Positions 25,584 to 35,143 of a stretch of 64,000 nucleotides of DNA are shown here, piece by piece. Within the stretch, counting starts at the first letter, position 1, and every line of letters starts with the position of its first letter. The translations under genes and the position numbers were made by a program. The notes under the pieces are model-generated. The model saw only the letters and a list, made by a program, of their open reading frames with translations, did no database searches and was not told the origin of the DNA. Source of the stretch: Planktothrix agardhii NIES-204 (GTDB lineage Bacteria > Cyanobacteriota > Cyanobacteriia > Cyanobacteriales > Microcoleaceae); assembly GCA_003609755.1 (NCBI GenBank), contig AP017991.1:1939501-2003500 (forward strand), given 5' to 3'.

Positions 25584-25841
25584 TCAATGCCCCCGCTTTG
25601 CCTGAGCAAGTGGGGATATTTTTATGATTAACGGATAACTAATTTCTATACTTGTCACTAATCTTGGGGTTGTTTCTACTAAACGAGATTCTTCAAGATA
25701 AAGTCTTGTAGCTTCTTTAAGATTAGCGATCGCTTCTTCCATAGTTGCGCCTTGGTCAACTGTTCCTACTTCTGGACACTCGGCTATGTACATATCATCT
25801 TCCCTGTAAATTATGGCAGTTAAACTTTTAGTTTTCATCAA
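25584..25841 (-). CDS. HicB-type antitoxin-like protein without HicA
   Basis: An 85-residue protein with the HicB partial RNase H-like fold: TAIIYREDDMYIAECPEVGT, then VDQGATMEEAIANLKEATRL and YLEE. It lacks the C-terminal DNA-binding segment of long HicB forms and ends in a hydrophobic-basic tail (YPLIIKISPLAQAKRGH). No HicA frame is found in the 150 bases upstream or downstream, so it is an orphan. Orphan HicB-like proteins are very common in cyanobacteria, and their role is unclear. Confidence 0.75.
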   Translation of the reverse strand: MMKTKSLTAIIYREDDMYIAECPEVGTVDQGATMEEAIANLKEATRLYLEESRLVETTPRLVTSIEISYPLIIKISPLAQAKRGH

Positions 25842-25994
25842 TATTTTTAGGAAATGATTGTTATGTATTTAGCATATCCGACAGTATCTAGTTTGGCAAA
25901 TCGATCTATCAACATCTTTAATCGTATTTCTGGGAAATAAAAGAGCGATCGCATTTTTGAAAAATTAGCACCGACTATCAACTGAGTTTCTCAA

Positions 25995-26831
25995 TTAATT
26001 TTTTGTAATTCCTTGATTTCTCATCCACGTCGCTAAACTTTCTAGTTGCCTTCTAACAAATCTCTTAATTCTTGGTTTTTGGTTGATATATTCAGCAACA
26101 CTAGGACTTAATTGATAGTAAATTTTAACTAATTTATTTCCTATCCAATGAGTTAACAATTTTTCATCTCTAAACGCACGAAATGTATCTAAATCAGGGT
26201 GTATTGGAGTAGAATAAGCTGCTGTTGCAATGAAGCAATCTGATGATGATCTTTTTTCTAAAACCAGAGGAAACTTAGGCTTTCCATCAAACTCATAACT
26301 ACTTATGAATGCTAATGTGTCTCTAATTTCTGACAAAATAGGATCTTCTTCTTCTTTATAAGATTTTTTTTGAATTTCATCTAAAGAATATTGATTACGC
26401 TCTGCCTGGTTTGATTTGATTATCCAATCAACACCCCATGGATCAAACATATTGCCGTTTTGTTTGAGTATATCATTATATTGTTTTATTTCCTCTACTG
26501 TAAAAATTTCTTCATATTCAGCCAATTTTTCTTCTATTTTCTTGAGTTGTAAAGCAAGATAGATTTTTGTCTTCCTATTTTGAGCAACATTCATTATCAA
26601 TGTTAGAAGAGCATACAACTCGAAAAGTCTTGCTACATGGAATTCCTTTAAATCACTAGCACGAATATATGACCAAAAGTTGTATATATTACGAAGAGCT
26701 TGCAAGGCATCAACATATTCTTGTTCAGATTTATTGCTTTCTCCTTGCTGAAGATAGTACGATCCTCTATCCATTGCTTTTTCAAATGCTGCTATAGCTT
26801 CGTCATAACTGTCATAAGACTTGAATGGCAT
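25995..26831 (-). CDS. CFI-box-CTERM domain protein, function unknown
   Basis: A 278-residue protein with a long helical, charged N-terminal region (about 1-190) that resembles TPR-like helical hairpins (YDEAIAAFEKAMDRGSYYLQ). The C-terminal part is a recognisable CFI-box: C199 in SSDCFIATAAYSTP, followed by HPDLDTFRAFRDEKLLTHWI, GNKLVKIYYQLSPSVAEYI. The CFI-box is found at the C-terminus of many unrelated bacterial proteins, and its role is not settled; a membrane or lipid-anchoring function through the cysteine has been suggested by its pattern. The gene is alone, with a 59-codon gene upstream on the same strand. Confidence 0.7.
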   Translation of the reverse strand: MPFKSYDSYDEAIAAFEKAMDRGSYYLQQGESNKSEQEYVDALQALRNIYNFWSYIRASDLKEFHVARLFELYALLTLIMNVAQNRKTKIYLALQLKKIEEKLAEYEEIFTVEEIKQYNDILKQNGNMFDPWGVDWIIKSNQAERNQYSLDEIQKKSYKEEEDPILSEIRDTLAFISSYEFDGKPKFPLVLEKRSSSDCFIATAAYSTPIHPDLDTFRAFRDEKLLTHWIGNKLVKIYYQLSPSVAEYINQKPRIKRFVRRQLESLATWMRNQGITKN

Positions 26832-27086
26832 AATGATTCCTCATTGGTGGATTAATGTGTTAATTTTTATCAAGAATTTCTGTAGAATTTCTATTCAAGC
26901 TGCTTGCTCATTAATCTCGTGATTCTTGTCAAGATTGCAGAGCTACTTTCCTTATTCAGTCTGCTTTTTAACCATCCTTTTTGTCTCTCCAAAGGAATGA
27001 AAAAAATAAGGTGACTAATTGAGCAATAGTTCACCATAGATAAATGCTTCTGGGGTTAATTGTGCGAGTTATTGATTTTTCATTCC

Positions 27087-27266
27087 TTATTTCATTTTTT
27101 TCAGAGTTGTGGCGTAATAGTTGCCTTTACGCCATGCTTCCTCCTTAGATACTGCTCTGCCAGCGTGTTCATTCCCGACGTAAACATCACCAGTTTTATC
27201 ATCCCAAACACATTCATATTCAGAACCAGTTGGTGTTTTAACTGGTTCGAGTTTTTGTTTTGCCAT
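27087..27266 (-). CDS. Small hypothetical protein, 59 residues
   Basis: A short gene on the minus strand: MAKQKLEPVKTPTGSEYECV, WDDKTGDVYVGNEHAGRAVS, KEEAWRKGNYYATTLKKMK. It has balanced, protein-like composition, a clean ATG and a stop, unlike the overlapping plus-strand frame, which is hydrophobic nonsense. The sequence suggests a small beta-rich domain with conserved tryptophan and glycine positions. An in-frame upstream stop confirms its limits. Not a family I can name. Confidence 0.6.
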   Translation of the reverse strand: MAKQKLEPVKTPTGSEYECVWDDKTGDVYVGNEHAGRAVSKEEAWRKGNYYATTLKKMK

Positions 27267-27397
27267 GTTTATTACTTACCCCAATCGTATTAAGTTCTTA
27301 TTGTTGGTTATTGTCTGACTTTAACTTCTATATGGCAACCCCACAAAAAGGGGATTTAGGGGGGTATTTGTTAAGGGTTTAAAACTGAAAAAATAGG

Positions 27398-27443
27398 AAA
27401 ATGTGGGATTTTGTGTTTAAAAAGGGGATAATGTGGGATAATA
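27398..27443 (+). promoter_or_regulatory. Direct repeats upstream of the first HTH-STAND gene
   Basis: AATGTGGGATT and AATGTGGGATA occur with 30-base spacing, the second ending about 17 bases before the ATG at 27458. They are candidate operator sites for an HTH protein, possibly the gene's own product. A comparable pair with another sequence lies upstream of the second STAND gene. Confidence 0.4.
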
Positions 27444-27457
27444 GAGGGCTAAAGTAG

Positions 27458-28870
27458 ATGAAACTACAACCCTATTTAACAGCTATGGAGATTCAAGAAG
27501 CCTTGCAGTGGACGAATGACCTGATTTTTGCCAGGACAGGAAAACATCTGGACTCACTGCAACGGGCTATTTTGGAGGGTGCATGGGAATGTAAAGGATA
27601 TAAGGATATTGCCTCGGAATACCACTGTAGTCAGGATCACGTCAGAAAGTCGGCATCGGAATTGTGGCAACTCCTCTCAGATCTGTTGGGAGAGGATGTA
27701 AAAAAAAAGAATGTTCGGTCTCTTGTCGAAAATAGAGTATTTTCTTATTTTAATAATGGGGTGCAAATTGGTAATAACATAAATGTCTGTAGCGACTTAT
27801 ATAATAATCCCAAAACCACAAAAAAACGATCACACTCCTCCACCACTAATAACAAAGAATCTCAACCCCGCCACGACCTCAGCGAAGCCCCAGAATACGA
27901 TAACCGCCTCTATGATCGCACCGACGAACTCGCTATCCTAAAACAATGGATACTCACAGAAAGTAGCCGTATTGTTACTATAACCGGATTGTCGGGCATG
28001 GGTAAAACCACCCTAGCGAGACAACTGGTAGAACAAATCGGAGATAACTTTGATTACATCCTGTGGCGAACTCATCGCAAATTTCCCACCCTCAACGCAC
28101 TCAAAGCCAACCTGATCGAGTTTTTTTCCCCAACTCATAAGAGCGAAAATCCATCCATTATCAACTATTTACAGTCCCGCCATTCCATCCTAGATGATTT
28201 GCGATCGCACCGTTGCTTAATCATCCTCGACGACTTCCAAGACACCTTAACCCCCCGTCAATTCGTCGGAAATTATCTCCCCGGATATGAAAACTATGGT
28301 AAACTGCTAACCGAAATTGGCAGATCTGCCCATAATAGTTGTCTCCTCCTGCTCAGTTGGGAACAACCGATCGAAATCGCCAACTTAGAAACCGAAAACC
28401 GCTACTGTAAAACCCTACAACTCCAAGGTTTAGGTGAATCAGCTATCCAACTCCTGGCGGACAGAAAACTCAAAGATCAACACAAATGGCCAGAACTGAT
28501 TCAACTTTATAGTGGCAACCCCCTCTGGTTAAATATCATTGCTTCTACGATAAAAGATTTGTTTAATGACAGTGTTGAGCAATTTTTATCCTATAAAAAT
28601 CTATTTTTAGGAGATTTAGAACCTCTGATTAAACAACATGATCAACGGTTATCCGAATCCGAACAACTTCTGATGTTGTGGTTAGCGAACCAAGATAAAA
28701 CAGTCAATATTTTGAGTAAACCCACAGAGTTTTCATCTGATACCGATTTTTTAAGGGCGATACAATCTTTAAAAAAACGAGGTTTAATTCAACAAGCCAG
28801 GAATAATAAAGAATCTTACCTGAGTCTTCAACCTGTGATTAAAGAATATATGAAAAATCAATCTCGGTAA
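27458..28870 (+). CDS. STAND NTPase with N-terminal vMAP-type HTH domain, short form
   Basis: A 470-residue signal-transduction ATPase. Residues 1-90 form an HTH-like domain typical of vWA-MoxR-associated/NB-ARC proteins in cyanobacteria (LDSLQRAILEGAWECKGYKD, IASEYHCSQDHVRKSASELW). After a polar linker comes an NB-ARC NTPase: Walker A GLSGMGKT at 177-184, Walker B LIILDDF at 254-260, then a LLLSWEQP sensor-like segment and the winged-helix (GNPLWLNIIASTIKDLF). WD40 or TPR repeats, usual at the C-terminus of these proteins, are missing; the protein ends after the winged helix. Its paralogue is at 44237. STAND proteins often act in defence or signalling; no effector domain is seen here. Confidence 0.82.
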   Translation: MKLQPYLTAMEIQEALQWTNDLIFARTGKHLDSLQRAILEGAWECKGYKDIASEYHCSQDHVRKSASELWQLLSDLLGEDVKKKNVRSLVENRVFSYFNNGVQIGNNINVCSDLYNNPKTTKKRSHSSTTNNKESQPRHDLSEAPEYDNRLYDRTDELAILKQWILTESSRIVTITGLSGMGKTTLARQLVEQIGDNFDYILWRTHRKFPTLNALKANLIEFFSPTHKSENPSIINYLQSRHSILDDLRSHRCLIILDDFQDTLTPRQFVGNYLPGYENYGKLLTEIGRSAHNSCLLLLSWEQPIEIANLETENRYCKTLQLQGLGESAIQLLADRKLKDQHKWPELIQLYSGNPLWLNIIASTIKDLFNDSVEQFLSYKNLFLGDLEPLIKQHDQRLSESEQLLMLWLANQDKTVNILSKPTEFSSDTDFLRAIQSLKKRGLIQQARNNKESYLSLQPVIKEYMKNQSR

Positions 28871-28891
28871 CTGCTCTGGCGACGGATATAA

Positions 28892-30355
28892 CTAAGAATT
28901 AACTAAAATTATTCCTTGACGGGGAGGAAGATAGACCTCTAATTCTGTTGTGCCATTTTCTTGTTTCCATCTGAACTTACATTCTCCATAAATTAACTGA
29001 TTAGGACAATTTTTTAACTCAGTAACCATTAAGTTGATTTCGGCTGCTTCTGTTCCCGAATTGACCACAATAATTAATTCTTGATGGTCTAAACATCGAG
29101 CAAATCCATAAACCATCTCCTGAGCATATAATATATTGTAAGAACCTGTTCTTAAAGCCGGATATTGGTGACGAATCGCAATCAATTTTTTGTGATAGTC
29201 TAAAACATCTTGATGCCAAGAATCTTGCACTGGAAAACTGCGGCGAGAGTCGGGGTCAAGGTTTCCTTCTAACCCGACTTCATCCCCATAATAAATACTA
29301 GGTGCACCCGGAAAAGTAAATAACAATAAGGTTGCTAACTCAACACTAGCTTTATCTCCTCCCGCTACACTAATTAGTCTGGCGGTATCATGACTATCGA
29401 GTAAATTCAATTGTGTTAGTTGAATTTCCCAAGGATATAACGCTAATAAATCTTGTATTTTTTGCCCATATTCTTTAGCAAATATAGCCGGATATGGAAA
29501 ATAAGACGGGCTTTCGACTAATTCCATTTGAACGCGATTGCCTGCAACAAAAGCAATAGTTGGAGCCGTAAATAAATAATTCATCACCCCATCAAATTGC
29601 GTCCCATCTAACCATTCTCTGGAATCTCCCCACACTTCCCCAACAATATAAGCCTCTGGATTAATAGCCTTAACTCTATCTCGAAATTCCTGCCAAAAAC
29701 CAGGAGTTTTGACTTCAAAAGGCACATCTAAACGCCAACCATCAATCCCAAAATTAATCCAATATTCAGCAATTTCCATGATATATTCCCTAACATCAGG
29801 GTTATCATGGTTAAATTGAGGTAAAGCCCGATTTCCAACCCAACCCACATAATTAGCAGGTTGACTACCATCATAAGCCGATAAGGGCCAGCCTTCAATT
29901 TTAAACCAATCTAACCAAGGAGAATTGGGGCCGTTTTCTAAAATATCATGAAACTGGAAAAAGCCCCGACTGGCATGGTTAAAGACTCCATCTAAAACAA
30001 TTTTAATCTGGCGTTGATGGGCTGCATCTAATAACTCTTTAAAAGCAGTATTTCCTCCGAGTATGGGGTCAATTTGATAATAATCATGGGTATGGTAGCG
30101 ATGATTACAAGCCGATTGAAAAATAGGAGTAAAATAAATCGCATTAATCCCTAAATCCTGTAAATAATCTAATTGTTCAATCACGCCCCATAAATTGCCT
30201 CCTTTATATCCCTGTAAACTCGGTGGTAAATCCCATTGTTCCCAGCGATCGGATTTTAACAAGGTTTTGCGCGGAATAGCGGCTTGAGCAAAGCGATCGG
30301 GAAAAATTTGATAAAATACCGCGTGTTTGACCCAATCAGGAGTTTGTATTTGCAT
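28892..30355 (-). CDS. GH13 alpha-amylase family glycosidase (neopullulanase/cyclomaltodextrinase-like)
   Basis: A 487-residue (beta/alpha)8-barrel alpha-glucan hydrolase acting in the cytoplasm. It opens with WVKHAVFYQIFPDRFAQ, a typical start of neopullulanase-like enzymes. The catalytic residues are D210 (GWRLDVP), E240 (VGEVWGD) and D323 (LLDSHDT); the DGVFNHASRGF motif is at 122-132. A C-terminal beta domain closes the protein (RQGIILVNS). There is no signal peptide. Likely substrates are maltodextrins or alpha-limit dextrins from glycogen. It is convergent with the STAND gene and separated from it by 21 bases. Confidence 0.9.
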   Translation of the reverse strand: MQIQTPDWVKHAVFYQIFPDRFAQAAIPRKTLLKSDRWEQWDLPPSLQGYKGGNLWGVIEQLDYLQDLGINAIYFTPIFQSACNHRYHTHDYYQIDPILGGNTAFKELLDAAHQRQIKIVLDGVFNHASRGFFQFHDILENGPNSPWLDWFKIEGWPLSAYDGSQPANYVGWVGNRALPQFNHDNPDVREYIMEIAEYWINFGIDGWRLDVPFEVKTPGFWQEFRDRVKAINPEAYIVGEVWGDSREWLDGTQFDGVMNYLFTAPTIAFVAGNRVQMELVESPSYFPYPAIFAKEYGQKIQDLLALYPWEIQLTQLNLLDSHDTARLISVAGGDKASVELATLLLFTFPGAPSIYYGDEVGLEGNLDPDSRRSFPVQDSWHQDVLDYHKKLIAIRHQYPALRTGSYNILYAQEMVYGFARCLDHQELIIVVNSGTEAAEINLMVTELKNCPNQLIYGECKFRWKQENGTTELEVYLPPRQGIILVNS

Positions 30356-30564
30356 AAATAATTTTTAATCACATATGATTAATTATAACTGCTAAAATTA
30401 AGCAAAACTGAGCTTAGAAATTAGCTATTTAATTTTAGGCGATCGCTAACCTCCCCAGCAAGTCCATCACTCTAATCAGATATTTAAGTTTTATTAAGCA
30501 GACCTGAATATCTTATTTACCAATGATAAATTAGAAACAACTTATTGGATGTACACCCAGAGGA

Positions 30565-32538
30565 ATGAATGACCCCAATAGTAATTTACCACCCATTGTT
30601 TACGCAGAAGCCTCAGTTAATTCACAAGGAGGGGTTTCCCTATTCCGATCTTCAGAACTAATTACCCGTGAGAATATTACTCAATTTTATTCTCATCCTC
30701 AACAGGTCAATTTAGCAATTCAACGTCTAAAAGCTGAAGGGTTTGAAGTTTTAGAAACGGGACGAGTCACTCTTAGTATTGCAGGTTCTGCTGATTTGTA
30801 TGAGCGTGTTTTCAACACGCAAATTATTGCGAAAGACAAACCTGTTATCAAAGGGGGCGGATTAGAAAGTATAGGCACATTTTTAGATACTCCTGATACT
30901 GATATTATCGGTTTTGTTGATCCGTCTTCAAGTAATTTATCTAACTTAATTGAAGGAATTGCTTTAAGTGAACCCGTTTATTATACCGATGTTGGCCGAC
31001 CTTCAGAATCTCCTCCAAATCCGTCCTATTGGCATTTAATTCCCCAGGATATTGCCCAGGAATTGAATGCAGTTACGGCTCATCAACAAGGAATTAAAGG
31101 TCAAGGCATTAACGTTGTCATGGTCGATTCAGGATGGTATAGTCATCCTTTTTTTGCCCGGAACAGATATCGGGGTAAAGTTATTTTAGCGGCCGGATGT
31201 ATTAATCCCGAAGTTGATGAAAATGGACATGGAACCGGAGAATCTGCTAATCTATTTTCCGTGGCTCCTGAAATCAATTTTACGATGGTAAAAGGGAACT
31301 TCAAAAATTCCATTGCTGCCTTTAAAAAAGCGGTTTCCCTGCGTCCTGATATTGTTTCTTGTAGTTGGGGAAGTAGCAAACAATATGCCCCTTTATCGGC
31401 CTATGATATTGCTTTAACTGCTAATATTGCCGATGCAGTTTATCAAGGAATTATTGTTGTTTTTTCCGCCGGAAATGGGCATTGGGGATTTCCCTCTCAA
31501 CACCCGGATGTGATTGCGGCTGGAGGCGTTTATTTGGATTCTGATGGCAAATTAGAAGCGAGTAATTATGCTAGTGGTTTTAGCAGTAACATCTATTCTG
31601 GACGCATTGTTCCTGATATTTGTGGGTTAGTTGGAAAGAAACCTAGAGCCGCTTATATTATCTTACCTGTTCCCCCTGGAAGCACGTTAGATGCCGTTTT
31701 TGGTTTACCCGGAGTTAAACATCCTGATGCGGATGAAACCCTTTCAGAAGATGGCTGGGCTGCCTTTAGTGGAACATCCGCCGCAGCGCCCCAACTAGCG
31801 GGAATTTGCGCTTTGATGAAGCAAGTTAATCCCCAATTATCCTCCCAACAAGCAAAAGAAATTTTGCAACAAACCGCCATTGATGTAATTGCAGGAAATA
31901 GCAATTCTGCAACCGGAGGACATTCGGCTAAACCCGGATTTGATTGGGCAACGGGAAGAGGTTTAGTCAATGGGTTTGAGGCGGTAAAAACAGCCAAACG
32001 TTTAGCCAAAAATTCCCATTCACCTAAACAACAACCAAACCAGCAACCCAATTTTTTATCTCAAAAAACACCCATTAATTTAACAGAGGTTACTATGGAT
32101 TCTAAACTCAGAAAGCACTATGAGAAAATTTTGTGTGCATTAGATGAAGCCCTGCAAAACGTAGATGACGAGATTAAGAATGAGTATGAGTTAGTCATTA
32201 CTCCTGCTAATTTTGTCCCGCGATCTCCCATTTCAAAAGCAGCTTATCAGTTGATGACCACCCTAAATAATACAGAAGCTGATCTCAAAACTAAAATTTT
32301 TGCTGCACAAGGACTATTAAAACTAGGTTATTATCAAGAACAAGCCATTGAATTTCTTGGAAACGCAATTGTTGATCGATCAATAACTGAGATGGTCGAT
32401 ATTAAAGAGCGAACAGAGTTGTTGGCTAATGTTATGGAAGCGTTAGGAGAAGCAAGTTCACACGCGCAGAATAATAGTAACTTACCAGATGATGCTCCAC
32501 TTGATTGTTCTACTTGTCGTAGGGAGTGCTGTCAATAA
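30565..32538 (+). CDS. Subtilisin-like serine protease (S8) with S53-like propeptide and Cys-rich tail
   Basis: A 657-residue S8-family serine peptidase. The triad is D188 (VVMVDSGWYSHP), H222 (NGHGTGES) and S405 (FSGTSAAAPQLAG), with the oxyanion asparagine N304 in SAGNGHWG, so it should be active. Residues 30-90 (RLKAEGFEVLETGRVTLSIA, GSADLYERVF) resemble the propeptide of S53 kumamolisin-type proteases rather than an S8 prodomain. No signal peptide is seen. After a linker (about 485-510) comes a helical domain and a cysteine-rich end (DCSTCRRECCQ). The 3' end overlaps that of the convergent membrane NACHT gene by 29 bases. Substrate unknown. Confidence 0.87.
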   Translation: MNDPNSNLPPIVYAEASVNSQGGVSLFRSSELITRENITQFYSHPQQVNLAIQRLKAEGFEVLETGRVTLSIAGSADLYERVFNTQIIAKDKPVIKGGGLESIGTFLDTPDTDIIGFVDPSSSNLSNLIEGIALSEPVYYTDVGRPSESPPNPSYWHLIPQDIAQELNAVTAHQQGIKGQGINVVMVDSGWYSHPFFARNRYRGKVILAAGCINPEVDENGHGTGESANLFSVAPEINFTMVKGNFKNSIAAFKKAVSLRPDIVSCSWGSSKQYAPLSAYDIALTANIADAVYQGIIVVFSAGNGHWGFPSQHPDVIAAGGVYLDSDGKLEASNYASGFSSNIYSGRIVPDICGLVGKKPRAAYIILPVPPGSTLDAVFGLPGVKHPDADETLSEDGWAAFSGTSAAAPQLAGICALMKQVNPQLSSQQAKEILQQTAIDVIAGNSNSATGGHSAKPGFDWATGRGLVNGFEAVKTAKRLAKNSHSPKQQPNQQPNFLSQKTPINLTEVTMDSKLRKHYEKILCALDEALQNVDDEIKNEYELVITPANFVPRSPISKAAYQLMTTLNNTEADLKTKIFAAQGLLKLGYYQEQAIEFLGNAIVDRSITEMVDIKERTELLANVMEALGEASSHAQNNSNLPDDAPLDCSTCRRECCQ

Positions 32539-35143
32539 TAGTATCGCACGCTAGGATTCTTTCAGAGAGTGCTTCTAATACCATTTGGGGTACTATATCC
32601 TTTTTCTTTTGGCAGCAATCCTGCACAGCTTGTAAGAATCCTTTAATAATTTCTGGCGCACCGGGTTGAGCATCCGCTTGTGCCAGAAATTCAGTCCATA
32701 ATTTTTCATTATCCTTGTAAAGATCGACTAAATACAAACCTGCTAAAAATTCTGCTAAGGGATCAAGAGAAAAACAAATTTGATCTTCACTGGGTTTGAT
32801 GGTTTCAACAATATTTAGAGAGTTTTCTAAATACTTCAGGTAAGTTTTTGCTGGCTCCTCGCCCCATTGCTCACCTAATACTTTTAATAGGGTATCAAGT
32901 GGAACAGTAGTGGATCGATAAGTCTGTTTTAGACATTGCCATGCTATCACTTTAGCAACCTGATGAACAGTCAGATTGTCTAAATGATTTTCTAGTCCCT
33001 TTTCAATCAGTTGATAATTGATTTGATTTAAGTAAGATAACATCAAATCAGGAATATTATCAGGTAAATTTTTAGTGGTCTGATTAGATTCATTCGCAAT
33101 CAATTGATCCGCATACAGTTTAGCTAATAAAACGGTAATATCTCTTTCACCGACAAGCTTTGAAAGCTGAATACAGCCTTGAAAAAGTTCTTGATCCGTT
33201 TTGAATAAATCTTGTTTTCCTTTTTTATTAACATAAACTTGTAAAAACTCTGCCAGTTTACTACTGTGAACCCGCATCATTTTAATCATTGTTTTATTCA
33301 CACCGCCTAAAGATTCTTCACTGCGTGAGGTGACAATCAACGCATTCGCTAAAAAACTGGGTAATTCGGGTTTAATTTTATTGCGACTTGCTGGACGCAT
33401 TTCGGAATAGCCATCAATAATCACCAGCAGTCGTCTTTCCCTCAGTAAATGTTCCAGTAATTCTTCAGAAATCGGTTTTACTGCCTCAATTAAGTCTCGC
33501 AGTTGCCCATGAATCGCTTCCATTAAAACCTGTTGTTGATTCCCTGTTTCATCACTGAGTTCTTGATCAATGAAAATCGGTAACATTCGATGATTAGGAC
33601 AAAGACGTTGCTCTGGCTCATCTGCCATTGCCCACTTTGCTAACTGACAAGCTAAAGTTGTTTTTCCTGAACCGCCTTCTCCCCAAATCAGTAAAGTTTC
33701 TCTCGATTCATTAAACTTATATTGTAAATCTTTCGGGGTCAATTCAGGAATTGAATCACCATTCAAAATTACAGGAATCGTAGGAACATAAATGTTTCTC
33801 TGTTTAACCGTCTGCTTATTCTCAAACTGACGGCGTGCTGTTTCCAGATTCGTTTTCACCCAATCATCAAGTACCCTGGGATGATATTGTAAGTCAAACA
33901 ATAATATTCTTAATGTGGCGGTTTTAAAATTGAACCCGATAAATTCTAAGGATAAATCAGTTTTTTGTAAAAAACTGTTCAGCAATAATAGAGATAATGG
34001 TTTGACACGAAGTAATAAAAAAAGCAGAAAAAGCCAAAAGCTGAATAAAAATATTGGGATGGACAGTTTTTTATTTTCAGTCAGCCAGATCCAGATAGAA
34101 TTTGCAGGCTTTGGAAGCAAGTTAATAGTCTCAATCGCATTCTTCAAAGAATTTTCAATAACAAATAATTGATTATTTTTTAATTCTGGATTATTTTGTT
34201 TAAGGGTTTCTTGTGCTAAATTAAGACCTGCAAGCCATTTTTTTTTCTGATCTTCTTGGTTAGCAATTGTATAAGCTTTTTGTGACAACTCATCAGCTAT
34301 AACTTGTATGGAGTCAAGCGCATATTCTTTTTGAGTCATAGGAGTTTCTGCTTGTAGAAACTCTGTTAAAACTTCCATTGATAATTTAACATCCTGACCA
34401 CTGAATCCAAGAGCTTGTGCCACCCCTATTCGAGTTTTCCAATTTTCATCTTTATTTTGGGTAATTTTTTTAAATTTTGAAACTAAATCTGAAGAATTAT
34501 CTATTTTTAAAGATTCTGAAAGGAACTCAGAAGCTTGTACATAAACTTCACGTTTATCATCAGGCAGAATACCAACGATTCGGAATATTTTTTGATTATC
34601 TAAAGTTAATTTTTTACTGGCAATTTCACGATTCAAATAATATAAAGACCATTCTCTGAATGATACTCCGTTTTTAGAATCTTCTAGTTGAGTAATTAAT
34701 TTATTTATATTTTCTTCATCTTTTTTTGTTGATTTTAATAAATTCTCAGTTCCTGCAATTCTAATTCTTGTATTTTCATTCTTATCTTCTATAATTTTCA
34801 TAAACTGATCGACAGCTTTCTCAGATTCATGATCGACTTCTCCTAACGCTTGTAAAATAGCTATTCTAGCTTCGATAGAATTCTTAGTATTATTAAACTC
34901 TTGAATTAATAAATCTACGATATCCTTATTTTCTTTTAGTTTATCAATGGCTGTTTGATCATTACCTTCATTATCATCCATCAACATTTCAATCGGCTCT
35001 TTAATTTTGGTATTAACCTCAACAGCATCCTGCTGAACATTCTGTTGCGCCAACCCTGCACTCGACAACAATAAAGGTAAAGAAACCCCGACCACAGCCA
35101 CTTTAATCGCCTGAGAAACCTTATGCCAATATAGGTGCATCAT
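32510..35143 (-). CDS. Membrane-spanning HEAT-repeat/NACHT-type STAND NTPase
   Basis: An 877-residue protein with an unusual layout. The start is the ATG at 35143, seven bases after AGAGGA; the in-frame TTG at 35164 is less likely. Numbering from that TTG: a signal-like segment (about 20-40, ending GLAQQ), a helical HEAT-like region (45-345; EARIAILQALGE, KTRIGVAQALGF), one transmembrane helix (368-386) and a cytoplasmic NTPase with Walker A GEGGSGKT (495-502) and Walker B LVIIDGY (580-586). The C-terminal 200 residues are helical, as in NACHT proteins. The topology suggests that the HEAT part senses the periplasm and the NTPase responds inside. The 3' end overlaps the protease gene. Confidence 0.8.
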   Translation of the reverse strand: MMHLYWHKVSQAIKVAVVGVSLPLLLSSAGLAQQNVQQDAVEVNTKIKEPIEMLMDDNEGNDQTAIDKLKENKDIVDLLIQEFNNTKNSIEARIAILQALGEVDHESEKAVDQFMKIIEDKNENTRIRIAGTENLLKSTKKDEENINKLITQLEDSKNGVSFREWSLYYLNREIASKKLTLDNQKIFRIVGILPDDKREVYVQASEFLSESLKIDNSSDLVSKFKKITQNKDENWKTRIGVAQALGFSGQDVKLSMEVLTEFLQAETPMTQKEYALDSIQVIADELSQKAYTIANQEDQKKKWLAGLNLAQETLKQNNPELKNNQLFVIENSLKNAIETINLLPKPANSIWIWLTENKKLSIPIFLFSFWLFLLFLLLRVKPLSLLLLNSFLQKTDLSLEFIGFNFKTATLRILLFDLQYHPRVLDDWVKTNLETARRQFENKQTVKQRNIYVPTIPVILNGDSIPELTPKDLQYKFNESRETLLIWGEGGSGKTTLACQLAKWAMADEPEQRLCPNHRMLPIFIDQELSDETGNQQQVLMEAIHGQLRDLIEAVKPISEELLEHLLRERRLLVIIDGYSEMRPASRNKIKPELPSFLANALIVTSRSEESLGGVNKTMIKMMRVHSSKLAEFLQVYVNKKGKQDLFKTDQELFQGCIQLSKLVGERDITVLLAKLYADQLIANESNQTTKNLPDNIPDLMLSYLNQINYQLIEKGLENHLDNLTVHQVAKVIAWQCLKQTYRSTTVPLDTLLKVLGEQWGEEPAKTYLKYLENSLNIVETIKPSEDQICFSLDPLAEFLAGLYLVDLYKDNEKLWTEFLAQADAQPGAPEIIKGFLQAVQDCCQKKKDIVPQMVLEALSERILACDTIIDSTPYDK

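Noticed and set aside
27060-27293. 77-codon hydrophobic plus-strand frame
   Set aside because: It is the antisense of the better 59-codon gene on the minus strand.
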